Positions 44,563-53,679 of a stretch of 64,000 bases of DNA are shown here, one piece after another. The stretch is from NCBI RefSeq assembly GCF_002245355.1, contig NZ_NOWF01000006.1, forward strand, positions 62,001 through 126,000, written 5' to 3'. Positions within the stretch are counted from its first letter, which is position 1. Each line of letters begins with the position of its first letter. The notes beneath the pieces were generated by a model that saw only the letters and a list, made by a program, of their open reading frames with translations, was not told the origin of the DNA and searched no databases. The translations under genes were made by a program, and so were the position numbers. The stretch comes from Paludifilum halophilum (GTDB lineage Bacteria > Bacillota > Bacilli > Thermoactinomycetales > DSM-45169).

Positions 44563-45546
44563 TCAACCTTTGTTTTCGTCGTATCCTTTCCATCTTTCCA
44601 CGTATTTTTCTACATTTTCTTTTGTAATCAACTCATAAGGGATCCACACCATTTTGTCTTCCAATTTTTCGCCCTTTGCCAGTTTTACCGCCGTAACAAT
44701 AGCTTTCTCACCTTGCCCCACCGGATCTTGGAACACGGTAACATCCAAGGCTCCGGACTGAACATATTCCAGAGCATCGGGTGTCCCATCGATTCCTGCA
44801 ACAAGGATATCATCAAGTTTTCCTGCAGATTTTAGAGCCTTAATCGCTCCGATGGCCATCTCGTCGTTATTCGCTACAATAGCGTCCATGTTATCCCCCG
44901 ATTGAATCCAATTCTCCATCAGTTGAATCCCTTCCGCTCTTTGATACTCGGCCGTCCCTTGACGCACCACTTTCATATCCGGATGCTTCTTGATCACATC
45001 TTTATTCCCTTTTGTTCTCTTTACTTGAGCCTCGTGACCCAGTTCACCGGTCATAATGGCGACATGGCCCTTACCATCCAGCAATTCCGCCACTTTTTCC
45101 ATTTGCATCGTCCCACTCTTAATCGATTCGGATCCCACGTAGGCGTCCACTTTCTCTAAAACATCCGCACTCGGCTGTCTGTTAACGACAACCACCGGGA
45201 TATCCGCTTGTTTTGCCGCATCCACCATCGGCTTTACGGCACTTGTATCGACGGGACAAATGACAATCGCATCTACTCCTTGAATCACCAACTTTTCTAC
45301 TTGTTCCAGCTGTTTGCTGGAGTCATTTTTAGCGTCGACCATTTTGAGTTCCGCTTTTTGTCCTTTGGCACCTTTCTTCATCGCATCATACATGTAGGAC
45401 AGCCACTTGTCATCGAATACGGGCATGGCTGCACCGATGACCATTTTCCCATCATCTTTTCCGTCCGCAGCATTTCCACAACCCGACAATAAACCGAGCA
45501 TCAAAACGGAGATCATAAACCAAGCAAATGCTTTTCGCGCTTTCAT
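44563..45546 (-). CDS. Sugar ABC transporter substrate-binding lipoprotein
   Basis: 327 residues. A lipoprotein signal peptide ends in LLSGCGN; the mature protein is a type I periplasmic-binding fold ([54 protein letters not shown]). It is anchored outside the membrane and captures the sugar for the CUT2 importer. ATG 45546 follows GGAGGTGGGG. First gene of the transporter-iolI operon, with an operator palindrome 55 bases upstream. Confidence 0.92.
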   Translation of the reverse strand: MKARKAFAWFMISVLMLGLLSGCGNAADGKDDGKMVIGAAMPVFDDKWLSYMYDAMKKGAKGQKAELKMVDAKNDSSKQLEQVEKLVIQGVDAIVICPVDTSAVKPMVDAAKQADIPVVVVNRQPSADVLEKVDAYVGSESIKSGTMQMEKVAELLDGKGHVAIMTGELGHEAQVKRTKGNKDVIKKHPDMKVVRQGTAEYQRAEGIQLMENWIQSGDNMDAIVANNDEMAIGAIKALKSAGKLDDILVAGIDGTPDALEYVQSGALDVTVFQDPVGQGEKAIVTAVKLAKGEKLEDKMVWIPYELITKENVEKYVERWKGYDENKG

Positions 45547-45599
45547 TTTGAGCCCCACCTCCTGTTATTTTCACTCAAACAATAGCGGTTTGAGGAACA

Positions 45600-45611
45600 T
45601 GAAGCGCTTTA
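45600..45611. promoter_or_regulatory. Operator palindrome before the ABC transporter operon
   Basis: TGAAGCGCTTTA with the AAGCGCTT core, about 55 bases upstream of the binding-protein start and just after the end of the next dehydrogenase gene. Confidence 0.6.
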
Positions 45612-45636
45612 CATAAGTCACCATACCGGGATCTTT

Positions 45637-46830
45637 TCATTGGCGGTTAAGAGATCGCCGATCCGAAATTCCCACCCAGCTCCTTGTATTTACTGATTCT
45701 TCTACAGATTCCAACACCGCCTGGTTTTTCACTCCGTCTTCAAAGTTGGGCCGGGGGCTGGTACCCAGAGAAATCCCCTTCATCAACTCGGACACCAAAT
45801 TGATAAACGTATGCTCGTAACCGAGGATATGCCCCGCCGGCCAATACGATCCGGCGTAAGGGTGTTCTTCCTCGGTACAGTTGATGGTTCGAAAACCTTG
45901 TAACCCCGGTTCATCATCCGCCAGGTAAACCTGGAGATTGTTCAAATTCTCCATGTCCCAACGGAGTGATCCTTTTTCCCCGTTGATCTCGAAACGATTT
46001 CCTGCCCGATTTCCCTTGCTGAAGCGCGACGATTCAAAGGTACCCAGAGCCCCGTTCTCAAACCGGGCCAGAAAGGCGGTGGCATCGTCCACAGTTACCT
46101 CTCCCCACTGATCGCTTTCGATCCGCCCTTTCAAATGGTCCGTCATCGAACCGAGAGGACGTTTCTTGATAAAGGTTTCCATCATTCCCGCCACTTCACG
46201 GAACTCTCCTACCAAGAACCGGGCCAGATCGATGATATGAGCCCCCAGATCGCCGAGGGTCCCACCGCCTGACACACCTTTTTGCAGACGCCAGATCAGG
46301 GGGAAATGAGGATCCATCAGCCAGTCTTGCAGGAAAGTGGCCCGGATGTGATAGATTTTTCCCAATCTTCCTTCTTCAATCAGCTTTTTGGCCCATTGCA
46401 CCGCCGGTGAGAAGCGGTAATTGTGGCAAATCATATGAGTGACACCGGCTTTGTCGACAGCCTCCAACATCCGTTTAGCTTGATCCAGAGAAAGGGCCAA
46501 CGGCTTTTCGCAAAACACGTGCTTACCGGCTTCAGCGGCGGCGATCGCGATTTCGGCATGGGTGTCGTTGGGGGTGACGATATCGATCAAATCGATATCG
46601 TCCCGTTCAATCAAACGGCGCCAGTCTGTCTCATAGGAGGCCCAACCCATTTTGTGCGCCGCCGTTTGGACCCTTCCTTCATCCCGTCCTGTAACTGCTT
46701 GTAAAACCGGAAGCGTATCCGTATCAAAATAGAAGGGGAAATCCCGGTAAGCGTGGGAGTGGGCTCTTCCCATCAGCCGGTAACCCACCATCCCAATCCG
46801 GATGTGTTTATTTGGTTTCATATCCAACAA
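45637..46830 (-). CDS. Gfo/Idh/MocA family oxidoreductase (397 residues)
   Basis: The Rossmann loop is IRIGMVGYRLMGRAHSHAYR, with the catalytic-region motif CEKPLALSLDQAKRM and the lysine-bearing EKP typical of the family. LGDLGAHIIDLARFLVG supplies the substrate-site Asp/His. The protein oxidises or reduces a sugar or cyclitol at a ring hydroxyl with NAD(P). Its place in the operator network suggests a role in inositol isomers or inositol-containing compounds. The start may be 9 bases further in (ATG 46821). Confidence 0.85.
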   Translation of the reverse strand: MLDMKPNKHIRIGMVGYRLMGRAHSHAYRDFPFYFDTDTLPVLQAVTGRDEGRVQTAAHKMGWASYETDWRRLIERDDIDLIDIVTPNDTHAEIAIAAAEAGKHVFCEKPLALSLDQAKRMLEAVDKAGVTHMICHNYRFSPAVQWAKKLIEEGRLGKIYHIRATFLQDWLMDPHFPLIWRLQKGVSGGGTLGDLGAHIIDLARFLVGEFREVAGMMETFIKKRPLGSMTDHLKGRIESDQWGEVTVDDATAFLARFENGALGTFESSRFSKGNRAGNRFEINGEKGSLRWDMENLNNLQVYLADDEPGLQGFRTINCTEEEHPYAGSYWPAGHILGYEHTFINLVSELMKGISLGTSPRPNFEDGVKNQAVLESVEESVNTRSWVGISDRRSLNRQ

Positions 46831-46861
46831 ACCTTTCGTAAAGTATGATTGTTTAAAAAAA

Positions 46862-46876
46862 TGAAAGCGCTTTAAA
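46862..46876. promoter_or_regulatory. Operator palindrome between two dehydrogenase genes
   Basis: TGAAAGCGCTTTAAA lies 32 bases upstream of the gene ending at 45637 and overlaps the stop of the preceding gene. It gives the downstream dehydrogenase its own control point. Confidence 0.6.
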
Positions 46877-47867
46877 CCCTCTGCCGAAAATCGATGCTCT
46901 TCCCTGTTTTCGCGCTTTCATAGATGGCTTCCAGCAATTGAATCGAGCGGAATCCGTCTTCAGCTGCGACCGGAGGTTGGGTCCCCTGGACAATCGCATC
47001 GATAAATAAACGATCCTCCTCGGCATACCCCCATTTATCCTCTACAGGCAATTGGTAAAAATCGTTTGTTTGTGCCGCTTGATTCAAACCGGGAGAAGCC
47101 ATTACCTTCTCCAATTCCTGCGTGGTGATGGTGGAATATTTCCCGTAAACCTCCAAACTCTCGAAGGGAAAACTCCAACCGGCATGGGCATAGGTGACGA
47201 AATTGGCGATGGTTCCCGATTCAAAGGTGAGCATGATTGCAAACGTATCCAGCTCCGACCGGGAAATATGTTGTCTGGCTTCGCAATGAACCGTTTGTAC
47301 TTCCCCAAAGAGATAGCGGCTTAAATCCATGAGATGAAAAGGTGTTTCATAAAGGAACCCGCCGGTCACCTGGGGGTTGGACGTCCAGGCCGGATTTAAT
47401 AACTCTCCCCGGTTCATCTTGATATGGGCCAAGTAGGGAGTCAGCTTCTTTGAGACAATCCATTCCTTCACTTTTTTATACACGGAAGCATAGCGGCGGT
47501 TCATCCCCAAATTGTATACCGCTTTCGATGTCGCCGCCGCCTCTCTGATTTGTTCCGCTTCCGCCAACGAGGTAGCCATCGGTTTTTCCGAAAACACATG
47601 GGTATCATGTTCCAGACACTTCAGCACCGGTTCCACATGCAAGGTATTGGGGGTCGTTACATATACCGCATCGACGCCGAGATTCAATAGATCGTCGATA
47701 CTTCCGACGGCTCGGGCATTTTCCGCTTCATTCGCCAAGGCAATCGCCCTCTCCTCGGCAATATCCGCAACCCCCGAAATCTCGACTCTCTCATCTTTTT
47801 TCAGGATCGAAGTATGCACCTTGGCGATCCCGCCTGCTCCCAAAAATCCCACCTTAACCTTAGACAA
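46872..47867 (-). CDS. Gfo/Idh/MocA family oxidoreductase (331 residues)
   Basis: KVGFLGAGGIAKVHTSIL is the NAD loop, FSEKPMATSLAEAEQI the EKP motif, and TPFHLMDLSRYLFGEV the substrate-site motif. It is clearly related to, but different from, its two family neighbours. The specific sugar is unknown. Translation starts at TTG 47867 behind AAAGGGAGAGACCA. Two operator palindromes lie upstream. Confidence 0.85.
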   Translation of the reverse strand: MSKVKVGFLGAGGIAKVHTSILKKDERVEISGVADIAEERAIALANEAENARAVGSIDDLLNLGVDAVYVTTPNTLHVEPVLKCLEHDTHVFSEKPMATSLAEAEQIREAAATSKAVYNLGMNRRYASVYKKVKEWIVSKKLTPYLAHIKMNRGELLNPAWTSNPQVTGGFLYETPFHLMDLSRYLFGEVQTVHCEARQHISRSELDTFAIMLTFESGTIANFVTYAHAGWSFPFESLEVYGKYSTITTQELEKVMASPGLNQAAQTNDFYQLPVEDKWGYAEEDRLFIDAIVQGTQPPVAAEDGFRSIQLLEAIYESAKTGKSIDFRQRV

Positions 47868-47892
47868 TGGTCTCTCCCTTTCATTTATTATT

Positions 47893-47904
47893 TTAAGCGC
47901 TTAC
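47893..47904. promoter_or_regulatory. Operator palindrome, proximal
   Basis: TTAAGCGCTTAC, 26 bases before the dehydrogenase start at 47867. Confidence 0.6.
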
Positions 47905-47958
47905 ATTTCACAGGAAGGTGTGACCTCAGCGGCCATCTGAGATCACAAATATCGGAAT

Positions 47959-47972
47959 TTTAAGCGCTTAAA
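47959..47972. promoter_or_regulatory. Operator palindrome, perfect 14-mer
   Basis: TTTAAGCGCTTAAA is perfectly self-complementary over 14 bases. It is the best copy of the operator in the window, 66 bases from the proximal site. Confidence 0.7.
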
Positions 47973-48035
47973 TATAAAGCTTAAATATAAGATGAATCCT
48001 GTTACCGTAGAACATTTACGGGATGATAGGGAAAC

Positions 48036-49046
48036 CTACACCTTGTTTTCCAATGGACAGACACCGGTCGAATTTCGGATCATCAGCTTCGGCAGCATGA
48101 CAATCCGTTGTTTTGTTTTACTTTTTCCTTCAATCTCCTCGATGAGCAAATCCACTACTTGGGAACACATATCTTGCACCGGCTGTTCAACGGTGGTTAA
48201 TGGAGGATCACTGCTTCTGGATAAAAGGGTATTGTCAAACCCGGCGATGGACAGATCATCAGGAATTCTTAATCCTTTTTTTCGTGCCACAAGGATGGAG
48301 GCAATCGCCAATAGATCATTACAGGCGAAGATCGCAGTCGGCGGGTCGGAACGATCCAACAGCTTTTCCGCCAAGCGTTCTCCATCTTCGGAGCTGGAAT
48401 TGCTGATGACGATCATGTCTTCGCGAATCTCAAGCCCCTGATCCTGCAATGCTTGCTTGTATCCGTGAATCCGTCCCTGGCTGCTGGCGGCATCTTCAGC
48501 AATGACTGCTATTTTCTCATGGCCGAGAGAAATCAGGTGCGAGGCGACTTCATACCCCCCGGCGAAATCATCGACAGTTACACTGGTCACCGATAAAGAA
48601 GGGTGAGAAGCAGCCAGAAGCACCACCGGAGTATACTCCTGAAGTAATTCTCTAACAACCGCTGCATTTTTGAAATCACCGGCCAAAATGAAGCCATCCA
48701 CGCTCTTTTGCTTTAACAGTGAGGTGTAGAGCGCCTCTTTTCCCTCATCAAAATCAGTACTGCAAATCACAACATTAAAGCCGCGTTCGTGAGCACGATC
48801 CTCCACCCTTCGTGCCATTCCCGCCACAAAGGGATTGGCCAGGTCGGGTAACAGGAATCCGATCGTCGTCGTTCGTTTCCCTGTCAAAGCCGATGCCAGG
48901 ACACTCGGCTTGTAATTCAGCTCTTCCATCACTTTCAAAACTTTTTCTTTCGATTTCTTCCCAACTTTTTGGTTATTCATCACATATGAAACGGTAGCAA
49001 TGGAAACACCCGCTTTCTCTGCTACGTCATAAATGGTCGGTTTCAT
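48036..49046 (-). CDS. LacI-family transcriptional regulator, probable inositol regulator
   Basis: 336 residues. The N-terminal HTH is TIYDVAEKAGVSIATVSYVM, then the hinge YKPSVLASALTGKRTTTIGF with an alanine-containing minor-groove helix, then a periplasmic-binding-like effector domain (GFLLPDLANPFVAGMARRVE, IFACNDLLAIASI). In B. subtilis the iol genes are controlled by the DeoR-type IolR. Here a LacI-type protein lies inside the region and carries its own operator (49099-49112), suggesting autoregulation. A sugar or cyclitol would be the inducer. Confidence 0.9.
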   Translation of the reverse strand: MKPTIYDVAEKAGVSIATVSYVMNNQKVGKKSKEKVLKVMEELNYKPSVLASALTGKRTTTIGFLLPDLANPFVAGMARRVEDRAHERGFNVVICSTDFDEGKEALYTSLLKQKSVDGFILAGDFKNAAVVRELLQEYTPVVLLAASHPSLSVTSVTVDDFAGGYEVASHLISLGHEKIAVIAEDAASSQGRIHGYKQALQDQGLEIREDMIVISNSSSEDGERLAEKLLDRSDPPTAIFACNDLLAIASILVARKKGLRIPDDLSIAGFDNTLLSRSSDPPLTTVEQPVQDMCSQVVDLLIEEIEGKSKTKQRIVMLPKLMIRNSTGVCPLENKV

Positions 49047-49098
49047 TGATTATACGCCTTCTTTCTACGATCCGCCGGATCCGTTTCAACCATTTGAA

Positions 49099-49112
49099 TT
49101 TAAGCGCTTCAA
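49099..49112. promoter_or_regulatory. Operator palindrome before the LacI-type regulator
   Basis: TTTAAGCGCTTCAA, about 53 bases upstream of the regulator start and just after the iolG-like gene end. Confidence 0.6.
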
Positions 49113-49153
49113 GATAAGCATACTCAAATCGTCGAAAAAATTCAACCCGTTGA

Positions 49154-50170
49154 TCAAGAGCGAACCGGTTCCAACCGGATCGTCGTTCCTGTCTGATAAG
49201 ATTTCGTCGCCGCTACAGCGATTTCCAGAGCCTTCTTTCCATCATAGGCATCGACTAAGGGTTTTTCGTTGTTTTTCAGGCATTCGATAAAGGAGACCAT
49301 TTCATTCAGATAGGCATCCTGAAACAGAGAGGGAAAATCGGGGACGATATCATGAGTGCCTCCCTTTTTCGTCAGGACTTTGAGGTCATGATGTTGCAGT
49401 GATCCGATTTGAATCGCGCCTTCCGTACCGATAACCTCTCCCCGGATATCATAACCGTAGGCCGCATTGCGACTGGCCTCAATATCGGATGCCGCACCGG
49501 AATCAAAGGTGAGATAGGTTAAAGCCTGATCGACATCATGAAACTCCTTCACATATTGTTTTTCCACCACATTTCCAAGGGCCGCAACCGACGTGACTTC
49601 CGCTCCTAAAAGAAAACGAGCCGCATCGTAATCATGGATGGAAAAATCTAGGTAAAGTCCGCCGCTGTGTTTAATAAAATCCGGCGGAGGGGTTTGTCCA
49701 TCCCGGGTGATTCCTTTAAAATAGATTGGTTTGCCGATATCCCCCATTTCAATCCTTTTTTTCGCTTCCGCATAAGAGAGATCAAATCGTCTCATGAAAC
49801 CCACCTGGCAAAAAACACCCCGGTTTCGAATTGCTTCAAGCACCTCATCCGCTTCTTGCAATGTTTGTGTAATCGGCTTTTCAACAAATAGGTGTTTCCC
49901 ATTGGCAACAGCTTTTTTGATCATTTCACCATGCGTACTGGTAGGGGTGACAATCGCTACCGCTTCAAGATCCGGATTTTCCAATACATCGTCTGGATTT
50001 TGGGACCACTCAGGCACTCCCAGTTCCTCGGCGACTTGTTCCGCTCTCCCTTCCAAGGGATCCGCCACCGCCGCCAATTCTGCATCCTGTACCTTTCGGG
50101 CAAGATTTTCGGCATGCCAATACCCTAATCTACCCAACCCGAGAACTCCACAACGAATTTTTTTGGACAT
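49154..50170 (-). CDS. iolG: Inositol 2-dehydrogenase (IolG-like), Gfo/Idh/MocA family
   Basis: About 338 residues. The NAD loop is CGVLGLGRLGYWHAENLA, then VEKPITQTLQEADEV with the EKP lysine, and the substrate-binding segment HSGGLYLDFSIHDYDAARFLLG (Asp/His pair), which matches IolG. The enzyme oxidises myo-inositol to 2-keto-myo-inositol, the first step of the pathway. ATG 50170 lies behind AAGGAGAGG; the frame opens two codons earlier at GTG. It has its own promoter region with two operators. Confidence 0.85.
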   Translation of the reverse strand: MSKKIRCGVLGLGRLGYWHAENLARKVQDAELAAVADPLEGRAEQVAEELGVPEWSQNPDDVLENPDLEAVAIVTPTSTHGEMIKKAVANGKHLFVEKPITQTLQEADEVLEAIRNRGVFCQVGFMRRFDLSYAEAKKRIEMGDIGKPIYFKGITRDGQTPPPDFIKHSGGLYLDFSIHDYDAARFLLGAEVTSVAALGNVVEKQYVKEFHDVDQALTYLTFDSGAASDIEASRNAAYGYDIRGEVIGTEGAIQIGSLQHHDLKVLTKKGGTHDIVPDFPSLFQDAYLNEMVSFIECLKNNEKPLVDAYDGKKALEIAVAATKSYQTGTTIRLEPVRS

Positions 50171-50194
50171 CGACACACAACCTCTCCTTGATTC

Positions 50195-50208
50195 TTAAAG
50201 CGCTTACA
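50195..50208. promoter_or_regulatory. Operator palindrome, proximal to iolG
   Basis: TTAAAGCGCTTACA, about 25 bases before the iolG start. Confidence 0.6.
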
Positions 50209-50222
50209 CGAAGGAAAAGGAA

Positions 50223-50235
50223 TTTAAGCGCTTCA
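50223..50235. promoter_or_regulatory. Operator palindrome, distal to iolG
   Basis: TTTAAGCGCTTCA, 28 bases from the proximal site; an AT-rich stretch follows. It marks the last element of the inositol regulon before the AT-rich island. Confidence 0.6.
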
Positions 50236-50357
50236 CTTTTTTATATTATAAATTAAGATTTCGTTAATTACAACAGTTTAAAAAAGTGACCCAATGTGGC
50301 TTTGCGTAACAGATCTCCTCGTCATCTTGTAGGATTTCTTGAATTCCCCGCATCTCC

Positions 50358-50519
50358 CTACTCCTTTTGACGAACGGGTGCCCGGAATGTCTCTGAACGT
50401 CCATGTAAAGTGACGCCATACTCTGCGGAAAATCCGTGATCATCCTTGACGGCGGGCGCACCGATGCTGTCACCAGAGGCAAAATAGACGGAGTTCGTAC
50501 GGGGAAATGATGGCTTCAT
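50358..50519 (-). CDS. Possible small ORF of 53 residues divergent from bla
   Basis: Not recognised. The frame from ATG 50519 begins MKPSFPRTNSVYF and includes DDHGFSAEYGVTLHGR before ending in RAPVRQKE. The composition looks protein-like, but the only Shine-Dalgarno candidate (GAGG) abuts the ATG, and the start is within 10 bases of the bla -35. It may be a decayed gene fragment. The remainder of 50236-50528 shows nothing else. Confidence 0.3.
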   Translation of the reverse strand: MKPSFPRTNSVYFASGDSIGAPAVKDDHGFSAEYGVTLHGRSETFRAPVRQKE

Positions 50520-50528
50520 CCTCGGAGG

Positions 50529-50573
50529 TTGACATCTATAGATTACATATGTAGTATGGTCTTACATGTGTAA
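50529..50573 (+). promoter_or_regulatory. bla promoter with two BlaI-type operators
   Basis: TTGACA (50529-50534), a 17-base spacer and TAGTAT (50552-50557) form a good SigA promoter. TACATATGTA (50544-50553), a perfect 10-bp dyad, covers the spacer/-10. TTACATGTGTAA (50562-50573) has perfect 5-base arms over the start point. Both have the TACA/TGTA half-sites of BlaI/MecI operators, so BlaI should block this promoter. A leader of about 125 bases follows. Confidence 0.8.
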
Positions 50574-50699
50574 TTCAAAAACGTGACCTAGAAAATTCTA
50601 CTGAAAACAAACGTCGAAAATAAAATATTCTTTTGACCATTTGGTTCAAAGTTTGATGGGTCATTAACTACAATATTTTTAGAAAGAGGTTATATTCTC

Positions 50700-51596
50700 A
50701 TGAAATCATGGGTTACATTCAAGAAAACGGCTCTTGTACTGATTCCCTCATGTTTAATGCTGGTTGGTTGTTCAGAGAATAACGCCGCTCCATCCAAACA
50801 ACAAAATCAAGAAACCGCCGTTACAGATGATTTTGCCAAACTTGAGGAGAAATTTGATGCCAGACTTGGCGTTTTCGCACTGGACACCGGCACCAACCAA
50901 ACCGTCACTTATCGACCCGACGAGCGTTTTGCATATGCATCGACTCATAAAGCTCTTTCTGTAGGAGCCTTGTTACAACAAAAGTCAATCGAAGACCTTG
51001 ACCAAAAAATCACCTATACCCGTGATGATCTTGTAAATTATAATCCGATTACAGAGAAGCATGTTGATACGGGAATGACTCTGAAAGAGCTTTGCGATGC
51101 TTCTCTTCGATACAGTGATAATACAGCAGCGAACCTCATATTTGAACAACTGGATGGGCCTCGGGGGTTTAAAAAATCACTCAGGGAGATGGGTGACAAT
51201 GTTACCAATCCTGAGCGAATTGAACCAGAGTTAAACGAAGTTAAACCAGGAGAAACTCATGATACCAGTACACCGAGAGCGCTTGCCACCAGCCTCCAGG
51301 CTTTCACAATCGGCGAAGCACTTCCAACGGAAAAACGTTCCCTTTTGACAGATTGGATGAAGAGAAATACCACTGGGAGTACGTTAATCCGCGCGAGAGT
51401 ACCGAAGGACTGGAAAGTAGCAGATAAGTCCGGCGGAGCAGGCTATGGCATACGAAATGACATTGGCATCATTTGGCCGCCGAAGAGTGATCCTATAGTA
51501 CTTGCTATCCTTTCTCATCGCGATAAAAAAGATGATGAATATAATGATAAGCTGATCGCACAGGCAACAAAGGAGGTCGTGGAAGCCCTGAAGTGA
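50700..51596 (+). CDS. bla: Class A beta-lactamase, lipoprotein
   Basis: 298 residues. A lipoprotein signal ends at Cys24 (LMLVGC). The catalytic motifs are Ser81-x-x-Lys84 (STHK), the SDN loop at 139-141 (YSDNTAANL), the omega-loop glutamate near 175 in EPELNE, and KSG at 243-245 in place of KTG. These are all the hallmarks of a functional serine penicillinase of the Bacillus type, anchored on the cell surface. The codon usage is visibly more AT-rich than in the iol genes. AAAGAGG lies upstream of the ATG. blaR1 and blaI follow. Confidence 0.95.
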   Translation: MKSWVTFKKTALVLIPSCLMLVGCSENNAAPSKQQNQETAVTDDFAKLEEKFDARLGVFALDTGTNQTVTYRPDERFAYASTHKALSVGALLQQKSIEDLDQKITYTRDDLVNYNPITEKHVDTGMTLKELCDASLRYSDNTAANLIFEQLDGPRGFKKSLREMGDNVTNPERIEPELNEVKPGETHDTSTPRALATSLQAFTIGEALPTEKRSLLTDWMKRNTTGSTLIRARVPKDWKVADKSGGAGYGIRNDIGIIWPPKSDPIVLAILSHRDKKDDEYNDKLIAQATKEVVEALK

Positions 51597-51726
51597 ACAA
51601 TCAATTACCAGCTAGTAATCAATTCTCGCGGTTCCATTGTTTCCACGTGTAACGGACTGAGCTTTCAATATCCTGTATTACATGAGAAACTGATTATAAG
51701 CTGGTTAACACATAGATTCTTCCAAG

Positions 51727-51755
51727 TAATAAGCCTCTGACTAAGAGGCTTATTA
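51727..51755. terminator. Hairpin between bla and blaR1
   Basis: TAATAAGCCTCT pairs perfectly with AGAGGCTTATTA (12 bp) around a 5-base loop. It has no long T tract, so it may be a terminator or a processing signal separating bla from blaR1-blaI expression. A half operator TTACATG occurs at 51684-51690. Confidence 0.6.
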
Positions 51756-51847
51756 CTAAATGAAACAGAATTTCAACCAGTTGTTGATTCTAGTGTGGGA
51801 TGGAAGCAAGGTTCGTTTTGCGTTCGATTCAAAGAAAGGATTGAGTG

Positions 51848-53635
51848 ATGGAGACGAACAGCGTATTCTTAACTTATTTTGTTCTAGGCTTTATGGTGTC
51901 TTCTTTAACCATTGCCTTCATTATGCTGATGAAAAAGGTGTTCCAAAAGCAGTTATCGGCGAAATGGCAATATAATCTATGGTTCTTATTGTTGATTGCC
52001 CTAACCCTTCCTTTTATATCGAGGCATTTATTTAATTACGAAAATCATATCGGTTTTTTCGAAGCAAATCATAGCAATAAAATAGAAGCGCCTACTAACG
52101 CTGCTGGAGATCATTTGATACAGAACGTTAATTGGTTGCAGGACTTTACGATATCTGTCAATCGTTCCGCTCCAGACTTGCTGAATATCGCTATAGCCGG
52201 TATATGGATGGCAGGAGTGTTGGTTTTTTCTGTTCTGACAATACAAGCTTGGTTCAAGATCAAGGACATTAAAAGCAATACATTTGAGGTGAAAAATAAA
52301 GAGGTTCGACTCTTGTTTGAACAGTGCAAGTTGGATTTAAATATATCGAGAAATATTAACGTAGGGGTATCGCCGCTTGTCAAATCTCCAATGACATTTG
52401 GTCTTTTCAAGACTTATATTGTGCTTCCGATTCACTTTGAAGAATGGCTTTCTATGAAGGATATCAAATACATTTTTTTGCATGAACTCAATCACTATAA
52501 ATATAAAGATATTTTGACGAATTATCTGATCGTCGTTTACCAAATTTTATACTGGTTCCATCCGCTTGTTTGGATTGCTTTCAAGGAAATGAGATTGGAT
52601 CGAGAAATAGCTTGTGATATTGCCGTTTTACATTCATTGGACGAGCACTGTTATAGCGAATATGGAAATACGATTATTCATGTCGTGGACAGGGTATCAC
52701 AGACTAGGAATTTTATTTTGGCAAATCAGCTGAACAGTTCCAAAGAGCAAATCAAAAGACGTATTGAAAAAATCGCATCCTTTACGACGGAATCAAAGCT
52801 GTTGAATCTCAAGAGTATCGCTATTTTTACGCTAGCGGGAGGATTTGTTGCCAGTCAGATTCCATTCATTTCTGTGATGGCTGAGGATCAAACTCGTTAC
52901 GATTTTAAAAGTGAGCAGACGGTTTACGAGGATCTGAGCGAACATTTTGCTGGGTTTGAAGGAAGCTTTGTATTATATGATATGCAAGCGGATCAGTATC
53001 GTATCTATAATGAAAATAAAAGCATACTGCGAGTTTCTCCGGATTCAACTTACAAGATTTACATCGCATTATTTGCATTGGAGTCCAATGTCATAACGCG
53101 TGAACATTCCACCCTGAAATGGAATGGAATTCAGTATCCTTATGATGCTTGGAATATGGATCGGAATTTATTTATAGCCATGCATCATTCAGTGAACTGG
53201 TACTTTCAGGATTTGGATAAAAGAATCCAACGGAATGATATGCAAGCTTTTCTGAAACAAATCGGCTACGGTAATACCGATCTTTCCGGCGGAATCGGAC
53301 AATACTGGATAGAATCTTCATTAAAGATCTCACCGGTAGAGCAGGTGCAATTACTTAAAGCTTTTTATACAAACCAATTTGGATTTAAGGAGAAGCATGT
53401 TCAGACCGTTAAAGATACGATCAGATTAGAAGAAAAAGCCGGTGTACAGCTTTCCGGGAAAACAGGTACAGGGGCTGTAAATAATAAAAATATTAACGGT
53501 TGGTTCATTGGGTATGTAGAGACCAAGGAGAACACTTATTTCTTTGCAACCAATATACAAAATGAAGACAACACCTACGGAAGTATGGCGGCAGAAATAA
53601 CATTATCTATTTTGAGGGATAAAGGCATATATTAG
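51848..53635 (+). CDS. blaR1: BlaR1 beta-lactam sensor/signal transducer
   Basis: 595 residues. The N-terminal part has four membrane segments and an M56 zinc-peptidase domain with HELNHYKYKD near residue 211. The C-terminal extracellular domain is a penicillin-binding sensor with the acylated serine in DSTYKIY (near 399), the YGNTDLSGG loop, and KTGTG near 537. Acylation by a beta-lactam activates the inner protease, leading to BlaI removal. ATG 51848 has AAAGGA 7 bases upstream. It ends 44 bases before blaI. Confidence 0.95.
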   Translation: METNSVFLTYFVLGFMVSSLTIAFIMLMKKVFQKQLSAKWQYNLWFLLLIALTLPFISRHLFNYENHIGFFEANHSNKIEAPTNAAGDHLIQNVNWLQDFTISVNRSAPDLLNIAIAGIWMAGVLVFSVLTIQAWFKIKDIKSNTFEVKNKEVRLLFEQCKLDLNISRNINVGVSPLVKSPMTFGLFKTYIVLPIHFEEWLSMKDIKYIFLHELNHYKYKDILTNYLIVVYQILYWFHPLVWIAFKEMRLDREIACDIAVLHSLDEHCYSEYGNTIIHVVDRVSQTRNFILANQLNSSKEQIKRRIEKIASFTTESKLLNLKSIAIFTLAGGFVASQIPFISVMAEDQTRYDFKSEQTVYEDLSEHFAGFEGSFVLYDMQADQYRIYNENKSILRVSPDSTYKIYIALFALESNVITREHSTLKWNGIQYPYDAWNMDRNLFIAMHHSVNWYFQDLDKRIQRNDMQAFLKQIGYGNTDLSGGIGQYWIESSLKISPVEQVQLLKAFYTNQFGFKEKHVQTVKDTIRLEEKAGVQLSGKTGTGAVNNKNINGWFIGYVETKENTYFFATNIQNEDNTYGSMAAEITLSILRDKGIY

Positions 53636-53679
53636 TGTTTGCTGAAAAGAATATGTGCATCCAAAGAAGGAGGATCAAA

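Noticed and set aside
50264-50482. 72-codon minus-strand frame before bla
   Set aside because: Weak start and unconvincing composition; the overlapping frame 50358-50519 looks more protein-like.
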